Shown in pieces: positions 36,791 to 43,261 of a stretch of 64,000 bases of DNA; within the stretch, counting starts at the first letter, position 1, and each line of letters begins with the position of its first letter. The DNA lies in the NCBI GenBank assembly GCA_021810905.1, contig JAJZQH010000003.1:223479-287478 (forward strand), written 5' to 3'. The DNA comes from a bacterium. GTDB taxonomy: Bacteria; UBA10199; 2-02-FULL-44-16; JAAZCA01. The notes under the pieces are model-generated. The model saw only the letters and a program-made list of their open reading frames with translations, had not been told where the DNA came from and made no database searches. A program made the position numbers and the translations under genes.

Positions 36791-37669
36791 TCAGAACGGG
36801 TTGATCATCCCTGTTCCTGTCGGCTTCGGAGGTGGCGGAATTACACTGCCGCCGCCCAGCGTCTTTCTGTAGCTCGCGATCGCCCCTCTGAGCACCCTCA
36901 GGAAGTCGCGCTGGCGGTCGATCAGCCCCTCTTCCCTGACCCCCTTGAGGAGCTCCACGGCCTTGTCCAGTGCGGCGCTGGCCTCTGCTTTATCCTGTTT
37001 GTTCATTCTTCCCGAGGCGACCGGCCCCTGGGCCGTAAACCTCTTGTCCGCCTTTTCGGCGGCCTTGTTGAACCACCAGGCCGCCTTCATGAGCTCGGCA
37101 AAGTCCTTGTGGCCCTGCTTTTCCCGGGCAAGGGCGTCGTAGGCCGAAAAAATGTCTTCCTGTTTGACCTCTGACGAAGCCAGTCCGCCCATGAGAAAGA
37201 GGATGCTCCCGTTCACGGAATCATCGGCCTCTGAATAGTGCGCACCGAGGAAGGTGGAGGCGCCCTTCATCAGATTGGCAACCGGGCCGTTCGAATATTC
37301 GCCCTTCTTTTCGCATGAGGGCCTGATGAGCTCCTCGGCAGCTCCGAAGAAGAGGCGCGAGTCCGACCTCCAGCTCTTGAAATTGGATGCGGCCGGATTG
37401 CCGGGCCACATGAGATTGAACGCGTCGAACGAATCCTGATCTACGTTGAAGAGGGATTGATCCTTTGCAAAGGCATCGCACTGGGGCTTTGGAGGGGGAG
37501 GAGGAGGCGTGGGATCGGTTTTGCCTGGTGCGGAATCGGACGAGCAAGCGCCAATAAAACCCATACCTCCCGGCGCAGGCGTCTGATCTTTAAGATAGGG
37601 AGAGACTGTTGACCAGCTTCCGTGCCCGGTAAACGCCGCCCATATATTCGAAATTATTTGCCAACTCAT
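36791..37669 (-). CDS. Unknown protein with MINPF end, paralogous family member 3
   Basis: The start is at 37669 (MSWQIISNIWAAFTGHGSW) behind CGGGAGGC; a longer frame has no ribosome binding site. The 292 residues share with the downstream lipoprotein the block DQDSFDAFNLMWPGN, FFGAAEELIRPSCEK, FLGAHYSE, YDALAREKQGHKDFAELMKAAWWFNKAAE. The lipoprotein signal is replaced: a GFIGAC sequence remains at about residue 37-42, but the region before it is not a signal peptide. A Pro-rich stretch follows, and the protein ends PPPPKPTGTGMINPF, sharing its tail with the gene at 34213. Confidence 0.7.
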   Translation of the reverse strand: MSWQIISNIWAAFTGHGSWSTVSPYLKDQTPAPGGMGFIGACSSDSAPGKTDPTPPPPPPKPQCDAFAKDQSLFNVDQDSFDAFNLMWPGNPAASNFKSWRSDSRLFFGAAEELIRPSCEKKGEYSNGPVANLMKGASTFLGAHYSEADDSVNGSILFLMGGLASSEVKQEDIFSAYDALAREKQGHKDFAELMKAAWWFNKAAEKADKRFTAQGPVASGRMNKQDKAEASAALDKAVELLKGVREEGLIDRQRDFLRVLRGAIASYRKTLGGGSVIPPPPKPTGTGMINPF

Positions 37670-37718
37670 ATTGCCTCCCGTTTTTTGGGCAGCCTCTTGG
37701 CACCCCTGTTCAGCCCGG

Positions 37719-37749
37719 TTATCGCGTTTTTCAACGGTTAGTTGCGTGG
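37719..37749 (-). promoter_or_regulatory. Promoter-like element CCACGCAAC-N16-CGATAA
   Basis: CCACGCAAC (37749-37741) and CGATAA (37724-37719) on the minus strand are separated by 16 nt and lie 50 nt before the start at 37669. Confidence 0.65.
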
Positions 37750-37875
37750 TATTTTTTATAATTATTTCGTCAACAATCGCCGGCCGCAACGCCGCATAAT
37801 GCGGGGTCTATACGCCAGCACCGCCGGATAATACAAGTAAATTATTGATTATCGAGAGAGGGGCATGGGCAGTTT

Positions 37876-39423
37876 TCAGAATCGTTCTTCCACGCCCGAG
37901 CCGCTTTTTTTCTTCGGCCCCCCGCCCTGCCCTGTGGAAGCGGGTTTAGGGGGAGAAGCGCCACCTGGCTGCCCTGAAGTGGTCGGTTTTGCAGGCTGAT
38001 TGCCCTTTGGCTGCTCCGCAGGTTCCTTTTGCGGGGCGAATAGTGCAACCTTTTCCTCGACGGCCAAAGCCCAACCCAATAGCTCGTATTTGAACTCCTT
38101 CTGATCGTCCGTAAGCTGTCCGTCGTCGACCTTTGAAAGGGCATCTTTGATATTTTTTGCCGCTTCCATCACTTCGTTGGCATCTTTTTTGTTTTCGACC
38201 GAATTGGGGATTAGCTTTGACATCGCTTCCATCGCAGCCTGGACTTTCTTTGGGTCTTTTGCCGTATTCAATATCATCTGCAGCTTCGCCATCAATTCAA
38301 CGATTTCCGGGGCATGGGCCTCATAGAATTTATTGACCCTCTCCAGGGGCCCCACTGCCTTATTGTAATCATATCCAGCCGCAACCACCTTTGCGAACTC
38401 CTCCTGATGCGTTGCCTTGCCGATCGCGGTAAGGGCGCCCACGACCAGGACCTTGTCCATGCCCAGCGGCGCAAACGCGCTGAGCAGCACAAACACCCCT
38501 TCCTGCTGCTGGTCTGCAGGAGACGGAACCTTGAGCGCCTCGCGAACCTTAGCCACGTAGTTCTTCACGCCCTCTTTCTGCCCGTCCTCAACCCCTTCGC
38601 CGCGGAACGCCTGCGCCATATAAGTTTTGAAGACGCCGTCGCCAAAGGCGCCTAGATAATGCACGCGCCGGTTATCCCACCCATCCATCCCTATGTCTTT
38701 CATCGCCTTGAGCAATGCCCTCTGCTCATCCTCGTGTTCGTTATCAAGGAGCAGATCCGTGAACCAGTTGCCTGCAGCATCGTCGAAATGAAGAACGCCG
38801 TTATTCCTGAGACTGCCCCAGTTGATCTGCTTAGAGCCGTCTTCCAAGGTCGTCGTATCTGTTATATATGCCCACAGACTGGACCAGAACCCCGTGACCT
38901 TCTCGGTCCGGCCGTCGTCCAGCGCGCAGATGCTCCTCATGCTCACCCGCTGCGACGCAGCGTTGGGCATTATAGAAAGATACGCCCCTGTCGCTCTCTT
39001 TTCCTGCGCTCCGTTGGGTGACGTAACGACGTCGAACGCGCTGTTGAAAGTGGTTTTTTCCGGATCAAATGCCGAATGCATGTATCTCACGTACGTCTCG
39101 TCAACGGACGGATCGAGCAATGCCGCGGTTCGCAGGGCATAGGTCGTAAGCCCGGCGACGGAGAAGGTAGAGACGCGATGTTTGTCCTCTTTCTTTATCT
39201 TGTTGTCGGGCGCCACGACGTCTTCGATATAGTCGTTTCCCCTGTCGTACATGCACCCGTTTTCCGACATACCTTCGGGAGGGTCGATGACCGCGCCCGT
39301 AACCATTGGCGCCGCATTCGCGCCTGATGGAGGCTGTGCACCCACCGGAGGGACCGCCACAGGGCCACTGCCGCTGTTTACGCCGACGGGCGGGACTACG
39401 GGTTGCTGTCCTGCGCTTATCAT
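37876..39423 (-). CDS. Unknown MISAG protein, paralogous family member 4
   Basis: The start follows CTGGAGGG. The 515 residues begin MISAGQQPVVPPVG, then a Pro/Gly/Ala linker to about 45. A long polar domain precedes the family block at about 309-360 (GVFVLLSAFAPLGMDKVLVV, EEFAKVVAAGYDYNKAVGPL), followed by a helical segment and a low-complexity Lys/Pro/Gly tail ending KKKSGSGVEERF. No signal peptide is present. It forms its own unit with a promoter-like element 70 nt upstream. The function is unknown. Confidence 0.7.
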   Translation of the reverse strand: MISAGQQPVVPPVGVNSGSGPVAVPPVGAQPPSGANAAPMVTGAVIDPPEGMSENGCMYDRGNDYIEDVVAPDNKIKKEDKHRVSTFSVAGLTTYALRTAALLDPSVDETYVRYMHSAFDPEKTTFNSAFDVVTSPNGAQEKRATGAYLSIMPNAASQRVSMRSICALDDGRTEKVTGFWSSLWAYITDTTTLEDGSKQINWGSLRNNGVLHFDDAAGNWFTDLLLDNEHEDEQRALLKAMKDIGMDGWDNRRVHYLGAFGDGVFKTYMAQAFRGEGVEDGQKEGVKNYVAKVREALKVPSPADQQQEGVFVLLSAFAPLGMDKVLVVGALTAIGKATHQEEFAKVVAAGYDYNKAVGPLERVNKFYEAHAPEIVELMAKLQMILNTAKDPKKVQAAMEAMSKLIPNSVENKKDANEVMEAAKNIKDALSKVDDGQLTDDQKEFKYELLGWALAVEEKVALFAPQKEPAEQPKGNQPAKPTTSGQPGGASPPKPASTGQGGGPKKKSGSGVEERF

Positions 39424-39493
39424 TTTATCCCTCCAGCGGGTTCAAGGCATGGAAAGGAACAGCCGATATGGGAAATACCGGCCTCCATCATTA

Positions 39494-39524
39494 TTATCGG
39501 CAGGTTCGGGGATTAGTTGCGTGG
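39494..39524 (-). promoter_or_regulatory. Promoter-like element CCACGCAAC-N16-CGATAA
   Basis: CCACGCAAC (39524-39516) and CGATAA (39499-39494) on the minus strand, spaced by 16 nt, lie 70 nt before the MISAG gene starting at 39423. Confidence 0.65.
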
Positions 39525-39561
39525 CTTTTTCGGAAAGGTCGCTGAAACCCACGAAAGACAA

Positions 39562-39951
39562 TTATCGCTTGAACCTGTCGGCCAGGAAGGCATTGGGAAT
39601 GAGTTCGGAAATTGAGGTTACACTGGTACAGCCGTGCGTATTGGCCATCACCACTTCCAGCTTCGGAGCTATCTCAACCAGCACCTGCCTGCAGATGCCA
39701 CAGGGCGGGCAGGGTTTTTTTGTGTCCGCAACGATGACGATGCGCTTGAAGGAACGCGCGCCCTCGGAAACAGCCTTGTAGAGCGCCGTGCGCTCGGCGC
39801 AGCAGGTGGCGGCATAGGACGCGTTTTCCACGTTGCAGCCTGTGAAGACCCGGCCGTCCGCCGCTTCCAGCGCAGCCCCGACCTTGAACTTCGAGTACGG
39901 CGCATATGCCTTGAGCCTGGCCGCCTTTGCCATTGCGATGAGTTTTTTCAT
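39562..39951 (-). CDS. cdd: Cytidine deaminase
   Basis: This is a homotetrameric-type cytidine deaminase of 129 residues. The substrate pocket motif YSKFKVGAALEA, GCNVENASY, the catalytic zinc motif CAERTAL and the second zinc motif PCGICRQVL are all present. It converts cytidine and deoxycytidine to uridine forms in pyrimidine salvage. AAGGAC precedes the ATG. The OPT transporter gene ends 49 nt upstream. Confidence 0.95.
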   Translation of the reverse strand: MKKLIAMAKAARLKAYAPYSKFKVGAALEAADGRVFTGCNVENASYAATCCAERTALYKAVSEGARSFKRIVIVADTKKPCPPCGICRQVLVEIAPKLEVVMANTHGCTSVTSISELIPNAFLADRFKR

Positions 39952-40000
39952 ATTGTCCTTCTTAGCAAAGAATCATCTCCGTGCAACTGGTTGCGCGGAG

Positions 40001-42019
40001 TTACTCGCGGGCGCGGCGGGAATCCCAGTAGATGTAGCCGCACAGGAGCAGGAGCATCACGAGTCCCAGCCAGTTTCCGAATACGCCGCTGTTGCCGAAC
40101 TTGGGCAGGATCGGCGCGCCCACGACCTCCTGGGAGAGCCACTCGAGGAACGCGCCCACGACACCCATGAGTGCGCCGCCGGCGATGAGACCGGAAGAGA
40201 TCAGCGTGCCGCGCGAGTGACGGCGCTCCGCAGTCTTGGCGTCCTTGGCTCGCGCCTTTACCGCGGTGGCGACGAGCGCGCCCACGAGCATCGGCGCGGA
40301 GAGCTCGAACGGGAGATACATGCCCAGCGCAAACGCCAGGGGGGCAACGCCCACCATCTCCATGATGACGGCGATGATGGCGCCCATTCCGTAGAAAAAC
40401 CACGGCGCCTTTCCGCTCACCATCATGCTCTGGATCACCGCCGCCATCGCGTTGGCCTGCGGCGCGGGCAGTGGATTCGGATGCGCGGGCGTGGGCGCAA
40501 ATCCGTAGACCTTGGCGAGCATCACTATTACGAACGAACAGACTATCGCCGCAACGACGGACCCGCCGATATTAGCCCATTCGATCCTGCGCGGTGTCGC
40601 GCCGAGCCAGTACGATACCTTGAGCTGAGTGATGAGCGAGCCTGCCATCGAAAGCGCGGTGCAGACAACGCCACCCACCAGCAGCGCCGCGACCATTCCA
40701 CCTGCGCCGACCACGCCGGCCTTCAGCATGAAGATGCACGTGAGCACGAGAGTGAGCATCGTCATTCCGGAAATGGGCGTAGTGCTTATCGTTGCGATCG
40801 CATAAGCGGATACGGAGGTGAAGAGGAACGAGAGCAGGAGCGTGACGGCCAGTGCGATCAGGCCGAGGAAGTACGGGTTCGGCTGTCCGGCCAGCGCGGA
40901 GAAGCGGAAATATAGATACATGAGAATGCTCGTCGCGATGAGCAGGACGAAGAGCACGTACATGCGCATGTCGGAATCGGTGCGCTCCACAGTGCGCGCT
41001 TCCTGATCGCGCTGACGGCCCGACTCGAGCAGCTCGTGCACACCGCTCTTGAGTGCGCGCGCCATGAGCGGCAGGAATTTCACGATGCTTATGATGCCCG
41101 CCATGAATATGCCGCCGATGCCTATCATGCGCACGTTCGCGCCGAAGATCTCCTCGTTGGTGAGGCCTCCGAGCTTTCCAGTCCCGAACGTGGCGTCGAT
41201 GTAGGCAAAGAGCGGGACGAGCACGAACCAGGAGAGCGCGCCGCCTGCGGTCATCATCAACGTGTAGCGAAGGCCGATGATGTAACCCATCGCAGTGATG
41301 GCCGCGCCGGTGGAGAGCGAGAATACGGCCTTGTATTTTGTGGTGAGGGTATCGAGCGCGCCTACGATGCCAGTAGTGAAAGTGTCCCGCCACGCGCCCA
41401 TAGCGCTGGCAAGAAAATCATATACGCCGCCGATCACCATAGTGTAGGCGAGGACGCGCGCGTCGCGGCCGCCCTTTCTTCCAGCCACGAGTATCTCCGT
41501 GGTAGCGGTAGCTTCCGGGAACGGAAATTTCCCGTGCATCTCCGCGACGAAGTAGCGGCGCAGGGGTATCAGCAATATTACGCCGAGTATCGACCCGAGC
41601 ATTGGGATGAAAAAGAGCTGGAAGAGATCGGTGTAGTTTTCCAGACCCATTATGTAGATGGCCGGAAGCGTGAAAACCGCGCCGCCAACGACGATGCCGG
41701 ACGTGGAGCCGATAGCCACGATCATTACGTTTTCCGGGAGCGTGCTGCGGCGGCGGAACGCATATGAGAGTCCGACCGCGATGATGGCGATAGGTATCGC
41801 CGCCTCGAGGCCGGTTCCGATCTTGAGAGTCAGATAAGCGATCGAGCCGGAGAAGATGATCGACATGAGAATGCCGATGAGCACCGAGCGTGCCGTGACC
41901 TCAGGCACAATTTCGGTAGCTGCCACAAGCGGCCGATAGACTTCATTCGGTTTGAGTTCCCTGAATGCGTTTTCAGGAAGCCCCTTCATCTGCGCGTTGC
42001 CGCCTGCTCCGTCGTCCAT
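40001..42019 (-). CDS. OPT family oligopeptide/metal-chelate transporter
   Basis: The protein is a polytopic membrane protein of 672 residues with about 14 hydrophobic segments and a soluble N-terminus (PEVTARSVLIGILMSIIFSG). The region IYIMGLENYTDLFQLFFIP and the intracellular HGKFPFPEATATTEIL are typical of bacterial OPT proteins. Substrates are probably small peptides or peptide-like compounds. The ribosome binding site GGGAGGAG is strong. It lies next to an M42 peptidase gene (36 nt), consistent with peptide uptake followed by hydrolysis. Confidence 0.9.
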   Translation of the reverse strand: MDDGAGGNAQMKGLPENAFRELKPNEVYRPLVAATEIVPEVTARSVLIGILMSIIFSGSIAYLTLKIGTGLEAAIPIAIIAVGLSYAFRRRSTLPENVMIVAIGSTSGIVVGGAVFTLPAIYIMGLENYTDLFQLFFIPMLGSILGVILLIPLRRYFVAEMHGKFPFPEATATTEILVAGRKGGRDARVLAYTMVIGGVYDFLASAMGAWRDTFTTGIVGALDTLTTKYKAVFSLSTGAAITAMGYIIGLRYTLMMTAGGALSWFVLVPLFAYIDATFGTGKLGGLTNEEIFGANVRMIGIGGIFMAGIISIVKFLPLMARALKSGVHELLESGRQRDQEARTVERTDSDMRMYVLFVLLIATSILMYLYFRFSALAGQPNPYFLGLIALAVTLLLSFLFTSVSAYAIATISTTPISGMTMLTLVLTCIFMLKAGVVGAGGMVAALLVGGVVCTALSMAGSLITQLKVSYWLGATPRRIEWANIGGSVVAAIVCSFVIVMLAKVYGFAPTPAHPNPLPAPQANAMAAVIQSMMVSGKAPWFFYGMGAIIAVIMEMVGVAPLAFALGMYLPFELSAPMLVGALVATAVKARAKDAKTAERRHSRGTLISSGLIAGGALMGVVGAFLEWLSQEVVGAPILPKFGNSGVFGNWLGLVMLLLLCGYIYWDSRRARE

Positions 42020-42055
42020 ATCTCCTCCCGCTCGATGAATAAATATTCGCGCAGC

Positions 42056-43159
42056 TCACGAGCTCGCCATCAGTTTCTTCCTGAGCTCGCGGTAGTGCTT
42101 CCAGATCGGCTCTACCTTTTCCCTCATCGCAGTGCGCTTCATGGGGCGATGTGCAAGCGCGGCGAGTAGTTTGACGTAGTTTTCGTAGTCGGACTGGCTC
42201 ACGTATTCGGCGGCATATCCCTTTGGCCCGTGATTGTGATAATTGCCCAGCGGCATGGCGATGCCGGAGGTAGGATAGCCTTCAGCAATATAGACGCACG
42301 CCTCGCAGCGGCCGCCCTGCAAAAGCGCGCGTTGATAGCGAAAGCCGTGATTCGTGACTCGTGATTCGTGATTCGTAAAAAGCCAAGAGGCGACGTCGTG
42401 AATCCAGACTTCCACGGCGGGATCGTAGGTGCTCTGCAGATCTCCTGCCCGAACGACCGGGCCGCCGCCTATCTCAACGCCTCCACCCTTTGCCGAGCTG
42501 CATTCGAGCACGACCAGCGGCTGGTCCTTCGGGATGAATTTCGATTCCATCGCTGCAAACGCGCCGAGGAAACCGGCCTCCTCGCCGCGCGTGAACAGGG
42601 CCGTGACGGAGACCGGCGCGCGGCCGATGGCAAACCGCGTCATGAGATCGAGTATCGCCGCGACGCTGATGAGATTGTCCGCCGCGAGCGCATGGATGAG
42701 CCCTTTTGAGAATTCGACCGCAGGAACGTCGAACGCACCGAAGTCGCCCTTTGCGACCTTGCCATCCGCCTTCAGCTCGAATACCGACCGGCCCAGATAC
42801 GCCTTCTTCATGGGCTTTTTTCCGATCTTTCCGCGGACCGGACCGTCAGCAGTATGAGCGATGACGCGAGAGCCTCCGAACATCTTAAGGTCGACCTTTC
42901 CCCACTGCGCCACCTGCGCGCTCTTTCCCTTTGAGGAGATCACCTCGAAACCGGGGTGATCCATGTGCGCCGCGAACGTGACACCGCCATTTCGTGCGCC
43001 GCGATATTTTACCAGGAGATTCCCAGCGCGGTCCTCTGAGACCGAAAGCCCGATTCCTGCGGCGTAGAGGCGCACGAAAGTGGACACTGCGGTTTCGTGA
43101 TAGCTCATCGTCGGCAACGAGAGGACTGATTCAAGAAGTGTTCTGCTCAGGTTATCCAT
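42056..43159 (-). CDS. M42 family metallo-aminopeptidase with in-frame repeat insert
   Basis: The 367 residues have the M42/M18-like cocatalytic metal motifs AAHMDHPGF, AADNLISVAAI, GEEAGFLGA and the late YHNHGPKGY. The family comprises dodecameric cytosolic aminopeptidases and related glucanases. Around residues 265-277 the frame runs through a copy of the CGTGATTCGTGA repeat (TNHESRVTNHGF) which lies in a linker before FRYQRALLQGG and does not disturb the frame. It is probably still active because the motifs are intact. Confidence 0.85.
   Translation of the reverse strand: MDNLSRTLLESVLSLPTMSYHETAVSTFVRLYAAGIGLSVSEDRAGNLLVKYRGARNGGVTFAAHMDHPGFEVISSKGKSAQVAQWGKVDLKMFGGSRVIAHTADGPVRGKIGKKPMKKAYLGRSVFELKADGKVAKGDFGAFDVPAVEFSKGLIHALAADNLISVAAILDLMTRFAIGRAPVSVTALFTRGEEAGFLGAFAAMESKFIPKDQPLVVLECSSAKGGGVEIGGGPVVRAGDLQSTYDPAVEVWIHDVASWLFTNHESRVTNHGFRYQRALLQGGRCEACVYIAEGYPTSGIAMPLGNYHNHGPKGYAAEYVSQSDYENYVKLLAALAHRPMKRTAMREKVEPIWKHYRELRKKLMASS
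42346..42376. repeat. CGTGATTCGTGA-type repeat inside the M42 gene
   Basis: Four tandem near-copies of CGTGATT/CGTGACT lie in the M42 coding region. Related sequence forms the arms of the inverted repeat at 62564-62635. Confidence 0.7.
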
Positions 43160-43172
43160 CGGAGCTCCTGAC

Positions 43173-43256
43173 GTCCCCCTCCCCTTTGTAAAGGGAGGGT
43201 CGGGGTGGGGCAGATCAGGATCTACCTCCCCATCCCCTCCTTACAAAAGAGGGGAG
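43173..43256. repeat. CCCCTCCTTTGTAAGGAGGGG-type palindromic repeat, copy 3
   Basis: The left arm CCCCCTCCCCTTTGTAAAGG and right arm CCCCTCCTTACAAAAGAGGGG, with the central pair CAGATC / GATCTACC, fill the gap between the Lon-like protease stop and the M42 start. Confidence 0.75.
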
Positions 43257-43261
43257 AATGA

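Noticed and set aside
35542..39524. Reading the shared element as a sigma-28 (FliA) promoter because of GCCGATAA
   Set aside because: Only two of four copies have GCCGATAA, and the conserved CCACGCAAC does not match the TAAAGTTT -35 region at the required 11-nt spacing.
42346..42376. A frameshift in the M42 gene caused by the repeat
   Set aside because: The frame continues through the repeat and the downstream metal-binding and C-terminal motifs are intact.
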